A stretch of 64,000 nucleotides of DNA from Rossellomorea marisflavi (GTDB taxonomy: Bacteria; Bacillota; Bacilli; Bacillales; Bacillaceae_B). The DNA lies in NCBI RefSeq assembly GCF_001274775.1, contig NZ_LGUE01000001.1, positions 333,434 to 397,433 on the forward strand. Direction: 5' to 3'. Made by a program: the position numbers and the translations under genes. Positions 9,277 through 20,113 of this stretch are shown piece after piece (position 1 is the stretch's first letter; the number at the start of each line of letters is the position of its first letter). The notes under the pieces were generated by a model. It saw only the letters and a program-made list of their open reading frames with translations, had not been told where the DNA came from and ran no database searches.

Positions 9277-10410
9277 ATGACAGATAAAAAAGAGATAAAG
9301 GAAACGCTGATGAAAAAATTACTCGAACGACAATCCGAAGCAAGGTCCATCAGGAAGATCGTCGGCCTCATTCTTCTATGCGTGGTCATCCTTATAGGAG
9401 GAACGGCGGTAGGCGGCTATTTCTATGTCAAATCCGCCCTGAAGCCCGTTGACCCCGATGACTCCAAACCCGTCAATGTAGAGGTGCCGATCGGCTCCGG
9501 GGTCTCCACCATCGCTGATCTTCTTGCAGACAAGGGGATCGTGAAGAATGCGACGGTATTCAAGTATTATGTGAAGTTCAACAATGAATCAGGCTTCCAG
9601 GCAGGGAGCTACGGTCTCACCCCTTCCATGACCATGGATGAAATCATCAAAAGCCTGAAGACCGGCAGGGTGATCCGCGACGCGGAGTTCACCATCACCG
9701 TTCCTGAAGGCCTGCAACTTGATGAGATTGCCGGGCTGATTGGTGAGAAGTCACCGTATTCGAAGCAGGAAGTGGAAAAGAAGCTGGAAGATAAGAAATG
9801 GATCGAGCAATTAAAGAAGGAATATCCGAATCTCATTACGAAAGATGTCTCAAACAAAAAGATCAAACGACCGCTTGAAGGCTATCTGTATCCGGCAACC
9901 TATTCGTTCTATGAAAAGAAGCCATCGCTTGAAAGCATCCTGAAAGAGATGATCAATCAGACGAACGAAGTGCTGGCCCAATATGAGCCGGCCATGAAAG
10001 AGAAGAAGATGTCCCCTCATGAACTTCTGACCTTTGCCTCCCTCGTGGAGAAAGAAGCGACGGAGAAGGCGGACAGGGGGAAGATCTCAAGCGTCTTCTA
10101 TAACCGCATCGAAGAGGACATGCCTCTCCAAACGGATCCAACCGTGCTGTATTCACTAGGTAAACATAAGGCTAGGACCACCTATAAAGATCTTGAAGTG
10201 GATTCTCCTTACAATACGTACAAGAATAAAGGGCTGCCGCCGGGACCGATCTCAAACGCTGGAGTATCGTCCATCGAAGCGGCATTGGAACCGGAAGAAA
10301 CGGATTTTTACTACTTCCTTGCTTCATCGAACGGGACCGTATACTATTCGGAAACCTTGGATGAACATAATGAGAAGAAAGAAAAATACATCACGAATAA
10401 GAAGGACTGA
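9277..10410 (+). CDS. mltG: Endolytic murein transglycosylase MltG (YrrL)
   Basis: This 377-residue, single-pass membrane, YceG-like lytic transglycosylase cleaves nascent peptidoglycan glycan strands. The transmembrane helix is about residues 29-50, a LysM-like domain follows (from about 70), and the catalytic Glu lies in 'SLVEKEA' near 258-264, with the conserved 'PLQTDPTVLYSLG' after it. The ORF is open upstream, but ATG at 9277 follows GAAAGGGGGA. A TATAAT box at 9208-9213 marks the promoter, although I could not place a good -35. Confidence 0.94.
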   Translation: MTDKKEIKETLMKKLLERQSEARSIRKIVGLILLCVVILIGGTAVGGYFYVKSALKPVDPDDSKPVNVEVPIGSGVSTIADLLADKGIVKNATVFKYYVKFNNESGFQAGSYGLTPSMTMDEIIKSLKTGRVIRDAEFTITVPEGLQLDEIAGLIGEKSPYSKQEVEKKLEDKKWIEQLKKEYPNLITKDVSNKKIKRPLEGYLYPATYSFYEKKPSLESILKEMINQTNEVLAQYEPAMKEKKMSPHELLTFASLVEKEATEKADRGKISSVFYNRIEEDMPLQTDPTVLYSLGKHKARTTYKDLEVDSPYNTYKNKGLPPGPISNAGVSSIEAALEPEETDFYYFLASSNGTVYYSETLDEHNEKKEKYITNKKD

Positions 10411-10415
10411 CCCTT

Positions 10416-10449
10416 GGAGGAGGAAAGAAATATTCGCTTTCCTCCTCTT
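10416..10449 (+). terminator. Terminator-like hairpin after mltG
   Basis: GGAGGAGGAAAG...CTTTCCTCCTC forms a strong stem just past the mltG stop. The following T run is short. Confidence 0.6.
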
Positions 10450-10584
10450 CATATGATAAAATGATACAAGTTATTTTCATATACCGATGCCCGGCGTTTT
10501 AAGTAGAAAGCTCAAGGTAGCTTTCTTCTTTTCATGTTCATTACGCTCAAAGGGCCGGGAAATAAACGATAGAAGGTTGATTCC

Positions 10585-11238
10585 GTGGACGAAAAAATAA
10601 TCAATTATATAGAATCCATTGTTCTGGACCGTTCCGATCTGCTTCAGGAAATGGAAGCATATGCTGAGGAGAACGGGGTGCCGATCATGGAGCTTGTCGG
10701 CATCGAGGCGCTCCTCGGAATGCTCAGGATCCAACAGCCGAAGCGGATCCTTGAAGTGGGGACGGCAATCGGATACTCTGCACTCAGGATGGCCGAAGCG
10801 CTTCCCGATACCACCATCGTCACACTTGAAAGGGACGAAGAAAGGTATGAGAAGGCGCAGGAGTTCCTTGGCCGTTCATCTGCACGTGACAGGGTCATCA
10901 CCTTGTTAGGTGATGCCCTGGAGCTGCAGGAAGATGTAAAGCAACATGGACCGTATGATGCGGTCTTCATCGATGCCGCCAAAGGTCAGTATCGCAAATT
11001 CTTCGACAGTTATTCCGAGATGCTGACCCCTGAAGGTGTCGTATACTCTGACAACGTTCTGTTCAAAGGACTGGTGGCAGAGGAAGTGGTTGAGCAGAAG
11101 CGGATCCGTAACATGGTGAAAAAACTGCAGGACTACAACAAATGGCTGATGGATCATCCTGAATATGATACGTCGATCCTCCCGGTCGGGGACGGGGTCG
11201 CAATCAGCAAGAAGCGGGGCACCCGTGTAGAAGCCTGA
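10585..11238 (+). CDS. trmR: tRNA 5-hydroxyuridine methyltransferase TrmR (YrrM)
   Basis: This 217-residue class I SAM methyltransferase (O-methyltransferase 3 fold) has motif I 'LEVGTAIGYS' near residue 56 and the metal/catalytic loop 'VFIDAAKGQY' near 128. In B. subtilis YrrM/TrmR methylates ho5U34 of tRNAs to mo5U. It starts at GTG after AGAAGG. In B. subtilis the ho5U-forming TrhP genes (yrrN, yrrO) follow. Here they are gone, apart from a short remnant, so the substrate would need another hydroxylation route such as the TrhO rhodanese. Confidence 0.9.
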   Translation: MDEKIINYIESIVLDRSDLLQEMEAYAEENGVPIMELVGIEALLGMLRIQQPKRILEVGTAIGYSALRMAEALPDTTIVTLERDEERYEKAQEFLGRSSARDRVITLLGDALELQEDVKQHGPYDAVFIDAAKGQYRKFFDSYSEMLTPEGVVYSDNVLFKGLVAEEVVEQKRIRNMVKKLQDYNKWLMDHPEYDTSILPVGDGVAISKKRGTRVEA

Positions 11239-11296
11239 TACTCCGGTGAAGCCGACCGTTCATCATGCATGAAAAAACGAGCGGGGGTGGAGGAGA

Positions 11297-11469
11297 ATGC
11301 TGAGTGCCAAAGAGGGATCGTTCAGATCCGGTCATTCAGTCCATCATACACCCAAGTGGGATGAAAAAGGGAATGAGCAGGATGTTGTCCGCCACCCATT
11401 ATAAATTGTGAAAGATCATGCAGAGCAGGAGCACTGCATGATTCGAAAGGAGAACATCGTAACCTTATG
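11297..11469 (+). pseudogene. Decayed 3' end of yrrO (TrhP2, U32 peptidase-like)
   Basis: Reading from ATG 11297 in one frame gives a short peptide that contains [15 protein letters not shown], then a TAA stop (11402-11404). The same frame continues [11 protein letters not shown] and MIRKEN up to a stop overlapping the udk start. U32 peptidase/TrhP proteins characteristically end with W(D/N)E.G.....ARHP.QIVK....MIRKE, so TAA would replace a CAA Gln codon. Position between trmR and udk matches yrrN-yrrO in B. subtilis. The family tail is recalled from memory; the assignment is inference. The N-terminal ~400 residues are lost. Confidence 0.6.
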
Positions 11470-12102
11470 AAGCAGAAACCCGTCGTCATTGGTGTAGCAG
11501 GAGGTTCAGGGTCAGGGAAGACTAGCGTAACGAAAGCGATCTACGAACAATTCCAGGGCCATTCCATCCTCATGCTGCAGCAGGATTATTATTATAAAGA
11601 TCAATCCCACCTACCATTCGAGGAGCGTCTGAAAACGAACTATGACCATCCACTGGCATTCGATAATGACCTCTTGATTGAACATCTCCAAGGCCTGCTG
11701 AATCATCAGCACGTGGAGAAACCGGTTTACGATTACAAAATGCACACCCGTTCGGATGAAACAATCCCTGTTGAGCCGAAAGATGTGATCATCTTAGAAG
11801 GAATCCTTGTATTAGAAGATGAGAGATTGCGCAACTTAATGGATATTAAACTATACGTGGATACCGATGCCGATCTCCGTATCATCAGAAGGATGCTTCG
11901 TGATATCAAGGAGCGCGGGCGTTCCATTGATTCCGTCATTGATCAATACATCACGGTCGTCCGTCCGATGCATAATCAATTCATCGAACCGACGAAGCGG
12001 TATGCCGATGTGATCATCCCAGAAGGCGGCCATAATCATGTGGCCATCGACCTCATGGTCACAAAAATTCAAACAATTCTTGAACAAAAGTCATTTTTGT
12101 AA
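11467..12102 (+). CDS. udk: Uridine kinase
   Basis: This 211-residue P-loop kinase phosphorylates uridine and cytidine in pyrimidine salvage. The Walker A motif [12 protein letters not shown] covers residues 9-20, 'QQDYYYKD' follows, and the lid-like '[17 protein letters not shown]' is present. Length is typical. The ribosome binding site AAAGGAG lies about 12 bp upstream and sits inside the yrrO remnant, so udk inherited its translation signal from the decayed neighbour's 3' end. Confidence 0.96.
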   Translation: MKQKPVVIGVAGGSGSGKTSVTKAIYEQFQGHSILMLQQDYYYKDQSHLPFEERLKTNYDHPLAFDNDLLIEHLQGLLNHQHVEKPVYDYKMHTRSDETIPVEPKDVIILEGILVLEDERLRNLMDIKLYVDTDADLRIIRRMLRDIKERGRSIDSVIDQYITVVRPMHNQFIEPTKRYADVIIPEGGHNHVAIDLMVTKIQTILEQKSFL

Positions 12103-12161
12103 TACGATAGCATAGATAAATAAAGTCCAAAATTTACAAATCCCCACAATTGAACATCATC

Positions 12162-12197
12162 AGGGAATGGAGAAGGGTTTCATCTTCTCCATTCCCT
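12162..12197 (+). terminator. Strong hairpin between udk and greA
   Basis: AGGGAATGGAGAAG...CTTCTCCATTCCCT is a 13-14-bp perfect stem. Only a weak T tract follows (CGCTTTAC), so it may terminate or attenuate the udk transcript. Confidence 0.55.
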
Positions 12198-12272
12198 CGC
12201 TTTACATGCTGAAGCAATATGGTACATAAAGAGCACGGGGATGCTCTAAATAGAGAAGGAGTGAAGAGGGTC

Positions 12273-12749
12273 ATGAGTACAGAAAAAGTATACCCGATGA
12301 CGATCGAAGGGAAAGAAAAGTTAGAAAAAGAACTAGAGAACCTGAAAACGGTTAAACGTAAAGAAGTCGTCGAGCGCATCAAAGTCGCAAGGAGCTTCGG
12401 GGATCTATCCGAGAACTCTGAGTACGATGCAGCCAAAGATGAGCAGGCATTCGTAGAAGGACGCATCTCGACGCTTGAAAATATGATCCGTAACGCCAAG
12501 ATCATCCAGGAAGATGATCATAATTCCGATACGGTCCAGCTTGGTAAGAAGGTGACCTTCATCGAACTTCCTGATGGCGATAAAGAAACATATTCCATCG
12601 TGGGAAGCGCTGAAGCCGATCCATTTGAAGGGAAAATCTCAAATGACTCACCGATCGCCAAAAGTCTTCTTGGACATAAAGTAGGCGAACAAGTGACGGT
12701 TCAGACTCCAGGCGGGGAAATGAGCGTCAAGATCGTAGAAGTAAGCTGA
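12273..12749 (+). CDS. greA: Transcription elongation factor GreA
   Basis: This 158-residue protein rescues backtracked RNA polymerase by stimulating transcript cleavage. It has the N-terminal antiparallel coiled coil with the conserved acidic tip '[16 protein letters not shown]' and the C-terminal FKBP-like domain ending '[18 protein letters not shown]'. I chose ATG 12273 (family N-terminus [10 protein letters not shown]) over an upstream in-frame ATG because AAGGAG lies ten bases before it and the length then matches the family. Confidence 0.96.
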   Translation: MSTEKVYPMTIEGKEKLEKELENLKTVKRKEVVERIKVARSFGDLSENSEYDAAKDEQAFVEGRISTLENMIRNAKIIQEDDHNSDTVQLGKKVTFIELPDGDKETYSIVGSAEADPFEGKISNDSPIAKSLLGHKVGEQVTVQTPGGEMSVKIVEVS

Positions 12750-12753
12750 TAAA

Positions 12754-12784
12754 AAAGAAGGGGGCCTCCGGGCCTCTTTTTTTT
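12754..12784 (+). terminator. Terminator after greA
   Basis: A GC-rich stem (GGGGGCC TCC GGGCCTC) is followed by a run of T. Confidence 0.85.
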
Positions 12785-12847
12785 ATGGGGAAAATCAAGG
12801 GACTAATTCATCTCGGAACCGTCAACAATGATGGGAGAGGTGAAAGC

Positions 12848-14596
12848 ATGAAGAAGAAGCGGGTCTTATTCTTAAGTATCATCCTATTATCCATCCTGTT
12901 TGGTCTGATCGGAAGGCTGATGCAGGTGCAACTAGTCCAGACCGAGTCATTTTCCAAGCACAAAATCAACCTGATTGAGAGCAGCGTGGAACAGCGGACG
13001 CAGCAGATCGTCATAGACGAAGGGAGGGGGGCTTTCCTTGATCGTGCAGGCAATCCCCTGACATTCGATGAAGAAAATGTCGTGGTGCTCTTCCCGTTCC
13101 TGAATAAGATCGAGTGGCCGAGCGCCACAGTAGCATCCATCCTGGGGATGGACGAAGCAGACATCAAGCGGGATCTCCTCGGGGCAAAGGAACCCGTGGT
13201 CCTGAAAGGCAGCGTGGATCTTACGCAGTCTCAAATGGACCGCGTGAACGCTCTGGAGGTCCAAGGGGTCTTCGCCGTGAAGAAAAAAGTGAAAAAATCC
13301 GTGGTCCCTGCCGCGCAGCTGATCGGGGTGACGGGTGAAAACACGACCCTGTTCCATGAGCGGTATCCCGATAGGGTCAAGGGGGCCAATCAGCCTGTCG
13401 GTGTCTCTGGGCTTCAGGGTATATTTGACGAATGGCTCATAGCCGAGGAGCAGGCGAAGCTTGTGTATCATGTGGATGCAACGGGAGGACCGCTGTTCGG
13501 AGCAGACGTGAAATATGTCGCCTCGGCCAATCCATTCTATCCATTAAACGTGAAGACGACGATCGATTCAAGGGCGCAGGAAGCCCTTGAAGAGGTTGCT
13601 GACACATACGAGATGAAAAAAGGGGGGCTCCTCCTACTCGATATCGCAAGCAGTGAGATCGTGGCCAGCGTCTCTCGACCGAAGATGAAACAGGGGGATC
13701 CGTTCGGAGAAGGAGCGACGGATTATATGAGAAAGGCCCTCATACCCGGTTCCGTCTTCAAGACGGTCATTGCAGCGGCGAGCCTTGAGGAAGGCATGGT
13801 GGATGAAACAAGGATGTTCGACTGTGACCAGAATATCAGGGGAGGGGAAGCACAGAAGCCACACGGCTCGATCAATATCAGGGACAGTCTGGCAGCAAGC
13901 TGCAATCGTACATTTGCAGACCTCGCGAATGAACTGACAGAAAAAGATCCGGATCTCATTGAGGAGTACGCAGATAAACTCGGCCTAACGGGAAATGTCG
14001 CTTGGAAAGGGGACGTATTCCATTACGAGGATTTCTCCCAGTTGAAGCTGGAACAATCCAGGATCTTTGCGTCAGAAACAGCAAAAGGGGATCGCAATGA
14101 GATCGCCATGACCGGGATCGGACAGAATGAAGTGAGGGTGACCCCCATCGGCATGGCCAACATGATGGCGACGATTGCAAGGGGAGGGAAGGCGTACGAG
14201 GTGAGTGCGGTTTCGACGGTTGAATATCAGAACGGGGCGGATATGGTGAATTTCCCGAAGCAGGAAGGCGGCGAAGGAATCAGCCCGTTCACAGCGATGA
14301 AAATGCAACAATATTTGCGAGGCGTCGTGAATTCTCCCCTCGGGACGGCCCCGTATCTGCAGGAAGCGGCATACGAAGTCGCCGGCAAGACGGGCACGGC
14401 CCAGACGGGAAGCTACAGGGGAGAGAAAATCAAGGCAAATGAGCTTTATAACAAGTGGTTCGCCGGCTACTTCCCCTTCCACGACCCGAAATATGCCCTC
14501 GTCGCGGTGAATATGGACGTTCTAGTGGACGAAGGTGGCATCTATCCGATCTTCAAGGACAGCGTCGATGCCCTCTACCGTCTGGATCAGGAATGA
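12848..14596 (+). CDS. pbpI: Class B penicillin-binding protein PbpI (YrrR)
   Basis: This 582-residue monofunctional transpeptidase is anchored by an N-terminal helix (about residues 5-24). The active site is complete: SVFK at 302-305, SCN at 351-353 and KTGT at 514-517. The N-terminal pedestal domain contains the 'RGAFLDRAGNPL' block. B. subtilis PbpI has the same length and position; it is a minor PBP2B-like enzyme of cell-wall or spore peptidoglycan synthesis. The in-frame ORF begins earlier, but ATG 12848 has GAGAGGTGAAAGC before it and places the membrane anchor correctly. Confidence 0.93.
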   Translation: MKKKRVLFLSIILLSILFGLIGRLMQVQLVQTESFSKHKINLIESSVEQRTQQIVIDEGRGAFLDRAGNPLTFDEENVVVLFPFLNKIEWPSATVASILGMDEADIKRDLLGAKEPVVLKGSVDLTQSQMDRVNALEVQGVFAVKKKVKKSVVPAAQLIGVTGENTTLFHERYPDRVKGANQPVGVSGLQGIFDEWLIAEEQAKLVYHVDATGGPLFGADVKYVASANPFYPLNVKTTIDSRAQEALEEVADTYEMKKGGLLLLDIASSEIVASVSRPKMKQGDPFGEGATDYMRKALIPGSVFKTVIAAASLEEGMVDETRMFDCDQNIRGGEAQKPHGSINIRDSLAASCNRTFADLANELTEKDPDLIEEYADKLGLTGNVAWKGDVFHYEDFSQLKLEQSRIFASETAKGDRNEIAMTGIGQNEVRVTPIGMANMMATIARGGKAYEVSAVSTVEYQNGADMVNFPKQEGGEGISPFTAMKMQQYLRGVVNSPLGTAPYLQEAAYEVAGKTGTAQTGSYRGEKIKANELYNKWFAGYFPFHDPKYALVAVNMDVLVDEGGIYPIFKDSVDALYRLDQE

Positions 14597-14677
14597 GTCG
14601 AAGGAAATGGATAATGTTTCGCTTTCTTCTTTTCCCCCTGTCTGTTAAACTATTGAGGATAATAGGGAGGGAAAGAC

Positions 14678-15370
14678 ATGGCGAAGTACCAATCTCGATT
14701 AGATAAACGATCAAAAAAGAACACCAATAAAATCCTGAATATCATGATTGCAGTCGTCGTCCTATTGATCCTCGTAGTGGGCGGCTCGATCCTTATTGGA
14801 GGCGGGAACGACAAAAGCTCCGATACGGCTTCTTCCTCTACGGGTAATGGAGGGAACAAGAAAGCCTCTGCTGAAGAAAATAAAAGCGATACTGCCAAAA
14901 AAGATGATGAGGATTCAAACGATAAAAAAGCTGCTGACGACAAAGAGGACAAGGACAAAAAAGACAAAGATGAAAAAAAATCCGACGATGATACAGAGAA
15001 AGATCTGAAGTCGGAAGACGACAGCAAGCTGAAAGTCCAGGATGGCGACGAACCGAATGTGGATAAAACCGTTGTGCATCCAGACTGGAAGCCGGTGGGC
15101 ACTTCACAATCAGGAGAGCACGTATCTTCTTATGATCTGGGGACACCTGACTGGAACGAAAAGGTGAAAGCTCTATCCTACGCTACCGGAATACCAGAAA
15201 ACAATATGACGGTATGGTATATCGAAGGAAACGGTAGTCCGCAGAAATCCATCGGTACAGTATCCGCAAAGAATGACTCCCAGGCATACAGGGTCTATCT
15301 TCAGTGGATTGATGGAGAGGGCTGGCAGCCGACTAAAGTTCAGGAACTGATCGAAAACGATAAGAACTAA
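14678..15370 (+). CDS. yrrS: DUF1510 membrane-anchored protein YrrS
   Basis: This 230-residue protein has one N-terminal transmembrane helix (about 18-42), a long lysine/aspartate/glutamate-rich, low-complexity linker (about 45-120), and a C-terminal DUF1510 domain ('WKPVGTSQSGEHVSSYDLGTPDW...'). It is exported and cell-envelope associated. Function is unknown, but the fixed pairing with pbpI suggests a cell-wall role. GGGAGGG lies before the ATG. A terminator follows immediately. Confidence 0.92.
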   Translation: MAKYQSRLDKRSKKNTNKILNIMIAVVVLLILVVGGSILIGGGNDKSSDTASSSTGNGGNKKASAEENKSDTAKKDDEDSNDKKAADDKEDKDKKDKDEKKSDDDTEKDLKSEDDSKLKVQDGDEPNVDKTVVHPDWKPVGTSQSGEHVSSYDLGTPDWNEKVKALSYATGIPENNMTVWYIEGNGSPQKSIGTVSAKNDSQAYRVYLQWIDGEGWQPTKVQELIENDKN

Positions 15371-15373
15371 AGA

Positions 15374-15413
15374 AAAATCCGCCAGGGTCATGTGGACCCC
15401 GGCGGATTTTTTT
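15374..15413 (+). terminator. Bidirectional terminator between yrrS and yrzA
   Basis: AAAAATCCGCCAGGGTC...GACCCCGGCGGATTTTTTT has A and T runs on both sides, serving the convergent yrrS and yrzA. Confidence 0.92.
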
Positions 15414-15423
15414 GTTTCTGCAT

Positions 15424-15630
15424 TCATTGATTCAGCTTGAAATGGACCACAGCCGTATAGAGGCGGCGACTGTTTTCATCTACCGTCACATGATGCTGTA
15501 CATGGTGGACCCTGAGCATGATCGACTGATTCAATTCAATCTGCTCGGAAATTTTCTTTTCTAGCGTGGAAAGATCTGCGGCCTCGAAGAACTCGACCTT
15601 ATCCTTGATCAATTCAAATGAAATACTCAT
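15424..15630 (-). CDS. yrzA: DUF2536 protein YrzA
   Basis: This 68-residue protein of the YrzA/DUF2536 family has 'ELIKDKVEFFEAADLSTLEKKI' near the N-terminus and 'YTAVVHFKLNQ' at the end. Function is unknown. It is transcribed toward yrrS, as in B. subtilis. I chose ATG at 15630 (complement), preceded by GGGGGAGAAAC, over a longer in-frame extension. Confidence 0.88.
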   Translation of the reverse strand: MSISFELIKDKVEFFEAADLSTLEKKISEQIELNQSIMLRVHHVQHHVTVDENSRRLYTAVVHFKLNQ

Positions 15631-15746
15631 GTTTCTCCCCCTCTTATCGGTTCGCCTCCTTATTTTAGGGCTTGTGTGCACCCTTGGCAATGGATAACAG
15701 TTGAATAATGGGGGTGGATATGATAATTTAATAACAGTTTTAAAAT

Positions 15747-15772
15747 TAAATCATAGTATATGGATAGGAATT
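15747..15772 (+). promoter_or_regulatory. Candidate CymR operator upstream of yrrT operon
   Basis: TAAATC-N14-GGAATT, in an AT-rich stretch 28 bp before yrrT, resembles the CymR target whose hallmark is a GGAATT half preceded by an AT-rich TAA..C half. CymR represses the yrrT-mtnN-mccAB operon of B. subtilis when cysteine is plentiful. The match was made by eye from memory of the consensus. Confidence 0.5.
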
Positions 15773-15799
15773 ATAAACTTTCCAACAGGAGTGGGATCG

Positions 15800-16438
15800 A
15801 TGGGTAGAGAGTTTTTGGATTTATTCCAGGATTGGGCGGATTCATACGATGATACCGTAACGGGTCATGATGTCGAATACCAGGCGGTGTTTGAACATTA
15901 TGATGCCATACTAGACGCAGTGGCTGCCCGTGCAAAAGGGAGGGTCGTCGAATTCGGTCCTGGAACGGGCAATTTGACGAAGAAGCTCTTGGAGAACAAG
16001 CTGGAGGTTCTGCCGTTCGAGCCATCCCCTGAGATGAGGGAGATCGGCATGCAGAAACTCGGTGACCAGGTCACCTTCAGGGATGGAGACTTCCTTGATT
16101 TCGATCTGGTTGGGGCAGTGGACTCTTTCGTCAGTTCATACGCTTTTCACCACCTCACCGATGAGGAAAAAGGAAAAGCCTTTGAGATTTATGGCAAGTA
16201 CCTGCCCCGTGGTGGTAAAATAGTATGGGCCGACACCATGTTCGAGAGTGACCGGCACTATCAAGCCGCCATATCCGCAGCCATCGAAAAAGGATATCAT
16301 AATCTTGCAGATGACCTGAAACGCGAATACTATACCACATTGGATGTGTTCAGATCCCTCCTTGAACCGAGAGGATTTACCGTCACATTCGATCAGGTAA
16401 ACGCATTTGTATGGATCATGGAGGCGACTAAACAGTAG
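15800..16438 (+). CDS. yrrT: SAM-dependent methyltransferase YrrT
   Basis: This 212-residue class I methyltransferase has motif I '[12 protein letters not shown]' near residue 50 and a second motif around '[14 protein letters not shown]'. It heads the methionine-to-cysteine recycling operon, so it probably generates S-adenosylhomocysteine that MtnN and the Mcc enzymes use; the acceptor is unknown. I chose ATG 15800 ([17 protein letters not shown]) with AGGAGTGG upstream. The longer ORF would run through the promoter and operator. Confidence 0.9.
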   Translation: MGREFLDLFQDWADSYDDTVTGHDVEYQAVFEHYDAILDAVAARAKGRVVEFGPGTGNLTKKLLENKLEVLPFEPSPEMREIGMQKLGDQVTFRDGDFLDFDLVGAVDSFVSSYAFHHLTDEEKGKAFEIYGKYLPRGGKIVWADTMFESDRHYQAAISAAIEKGYHNLADDLKREYYTTLDVFRSLLEPRGFTVTFDQVNAFVWIMEATKQ

Positions 16439-16454
16439 AAAGAGGTCATACACT

Positions 16455-17147
16455 ATGAAAATCGCCATCATCGGAGCAATGGAAGAAGAAGTCACTTTAT
16501 TAAGGGAAAACATTTCGAACCCTGTGGTCGAAACCATCGCAGGGTGTGAATATACAAGCGGCACAATGAAAGGGAAGGAAGTCGTCCTTCTGCGTTCCGG
16601 AATCGGGAAGGTAAATGCCGCCATGTCGACAGCGGTCCTCCTTCAGCATTTCAAGCCGGATTGCATCATCAATACCGGATCAGCAGGTGGATTCGATCCT
16701 GCACTGAACGTCGGGGACGTGGTCATTTCCACAGAGGTCCGTCATCATGATGTGGACGTGACGGCATTCGGCTATGAGTACGGTCAGGTGCCACAGCTCC
16801 CGGCTGCCTTCACGGCGGATGATAAATTGAAAGAAATCGCCGTGCAGTCGGTGAAGAAGATGGGCGACGTACAAGTCGTTTCCGGCTTGATTGCAACAGG
16901 GGATTCATTCATGAGCGATCCTGCCCGGGTCGAAGCGATCCGTGACAAGTTCGATTCCCTGCAGGCAGTGGAGATGGAAGCGGCGGCGATTGCACAGGTT
17001 GCCCATCAATTCGGCACCCCGTTCGTCATCATCCGTTCCCTTTCTGATATTGCCGGGAAGGAATCCGATCTGTCATTCGATCAATACCTGGAAAAAGCGG
17101 CCCTGCATTCTGCCAATATGGTCATGAATATCGTAGAGTCCGTATAA
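16455..17147 (+). CDS. mtnN: 5'-methylthioadenosine/S-adenosylhomocysteine nucleosidase
   Basis: This 230-residue nucleoside phosphorylase-fold enzyme hydrolyses MTA and SAH to adenine plus the thioribose compound. The N-terminus IIGAMEEEV holds the catalytic Glu, 'GIGKVNAA' and 'NTGSAGG' bind substrate, and 'SLSDIAG' near residue 197 holds the catalytic Asp. ATG 16455 follows AGAGGTC and gives the family length. It lies 16 bp after yrrT in the same operon. Confidence 0.96.
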   Translation: MKIAIIGAMEEEVTLLRENISNPVVETIAGCEYTSGTMKGKEVVLLRSGIGKVNAAMSTAVLLQHFKPDCIINTGSAGGFDPALNVGDVVISTEVRHHDVDVTAFGYEYGQVPQLPAAFTADDKLKEIAVQSVKKMGDVQVVSGLIATGDSFMSDPARVEAIRDKFDSLQAVEMEAAAIAQVAHQFGTPFVIIRSLSDIAGKESDLSFDQYLEKAALHSANMVMNIVESV

Positions 17148-17192
17148 AGAGAGAAGCTGTCCCGGTGGCAGCTCTGTAAGGGGGAGCAACCT

Positions 17193-19255
<2,063 letters not shown>

Positions 19256-19349
19256 GCTGGCAGGAATGGCATCAATTACATGAGTGGCTACACTTCCGGA
19301 TATGTTACCATAGATTGTGAGTCAACTAGTCCGAAAGTAGGTGTCGACG

Positions 19350-19577
19350 ATGGATAAGAACATCTTTGAACAGAAGCGATCCGACTATAGACGGTTCGGA
19401 TTCACCCTTCTCTATTTGAGCGTATTCTTATATCTGGGCGTTTTGATCCCCGGCATTTCGGATACCGCGGTGAAATTGTACAGCCTCATGGGCATGACCA
19501 TGGTTCTGCTGATTGCTTCCTTTACTTTTTTCAAAAAAGCAATCGCTTATCAAAAACGAATAATGGAAGACGAATAA
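19350..19577 (+). CDS. yrhC: YrhC family small membrane protein
   Basis: This 75-residue protein has two hydrophobic helices (about 16-36 and 44-60) and charged ends, matching YrhC of B. subtilis by position at the end of the mccAB operon. Function is unknown. ATG 19350 is preferred; an in-frame GTG at 19341 is part of the ribosome binding site AGTAGGTG. Confidence 0.85.
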   Translation: MDKNIFEQKRSDYRRFGFTLLYLSVFLYLGVLIPGISDTAVKLYSLMGMTMVLLIASFTFFKKAIAYQKRIMEDE

Positions 19578-19602
19578 GGCTGAGATATAAGCGTTTTATA
19601 GC

Positions 19603-19651
19603 AAACCCGAATTCATTCGCCAAGGATCAGGCAAATGAATTCGGGTTTTTT
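19603..19651 (+). terminator. Terminator after yrhC
   Basis: AACCCGAATTCATT...AATGAATTCGGGTTTTTT forms a long stem with a T run. Confidence 0.92.
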
Positions 19652-19670
19652 AGATATTTATTCATTGCTT

Positions 19671-19790
19671 TGAGCGGTTGATTGGAGCGCAAGACGGAGA
19701 CTCCTGGGGGAATAGTGACCCCGCAGGCCAGCAGTGGAGGCTCACGCACTACCCGCGGAAAGGGAAGTCTTGCACGAAAATCATGAGCGG
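19671..19790. repeat. Dispersed ~120-bp repeat, copy 2
   Basis: It begins GAGCGGTTGATTGGAGCGCAA and ends TCTTGCACGAAAATCATGAGCGG. It shares the GGAGTGCAAGACG-AGACTCCTGCGGG type of core with copies at 58646 and 63925. Its own ends form inverted complements (GCAAGAC / GTCTTGC), so it can fold into one long hairpin. Confidence 0.75.
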
Positions 19791-19839
19791 TACAAAGGAT
19801 TAAGCTGATTATATTATAAAAATATTTTAAAAAAAGTGG

Positions 19840-19868
19840 TTTACTTTTCCATTATAATTGGATATACT
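19840..19868 (+). promoter_or_regulatory. Sigma-A promoter of the yrzI cluster
   Basis: TTTACT, 17 bp, TATACT, 45 bp before the first small ORF. Confidence 0.75.
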
Positions 19869-19913
19869 AACCAATGTAAGAAAAATATCACACGGAAACG
19901 GAGGTCGAGTAAC

Positions 19914-19991
19914 ATGATGATGATCAAAGGAATCAACGCCGTACAACTTCATATTACCATTCGACCGACAGTGGGATATCTTTCATTCTGA
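19914..19991 (+). CDS. 25-residue peptide, first ORF of yrzI cluster
   Basis: This tiny ORF starts with three consecutive ATG codons, preceded by CGGAGG at 19899-19904. The peptide is hydrophobic with few charges (…NAVQLHITIRPTVGYLSF). It is followed by two tandem hairpins before yrzI, so it could be a leader peptide or a free micropeptide. B. subtilis has an equivalent small ORF ahead of yrzI, as I recall; sequence identity was not checked. Confidence 0.6.
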   Translation: MMMIKGINAVQLHITIRPTVGYLSF

Positions 19992-20008
19992 CCAATATGT
20001 GAATGAAT

Positions 20009-20043
20009 GCCGCGGGGAGAATGCATCTTCCTGCGGCTTTTTT
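20009..20043 (+). terminator. Terminator/attenuator hairpin 1 ahead of yrzI
   Basis: GCCGCGGGGAGA...TCTTCCTGCGGC followed by TTTTTT, 18 bp after the first small ORF. Confidence 0.8.
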
Positions 20044-20047
20044 GTGT

Positions 20048-20078
20048 GCCGCCGGGAAGGGAGTCCCTGCGGTTTTTT
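20048..20078 (+). terminator. Terminator/attenuator hairpin 2 ahead of yrzI
   Basis: CCGCCGGGA...TCCCTGCGG followed by TTTTTT, directly behind hairpin 1. Confidence 0.75.
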
Positions 20079-20113
20079 CATGCAAAAAACAACACTGGAA
20101 AGGGGGGATCGCC

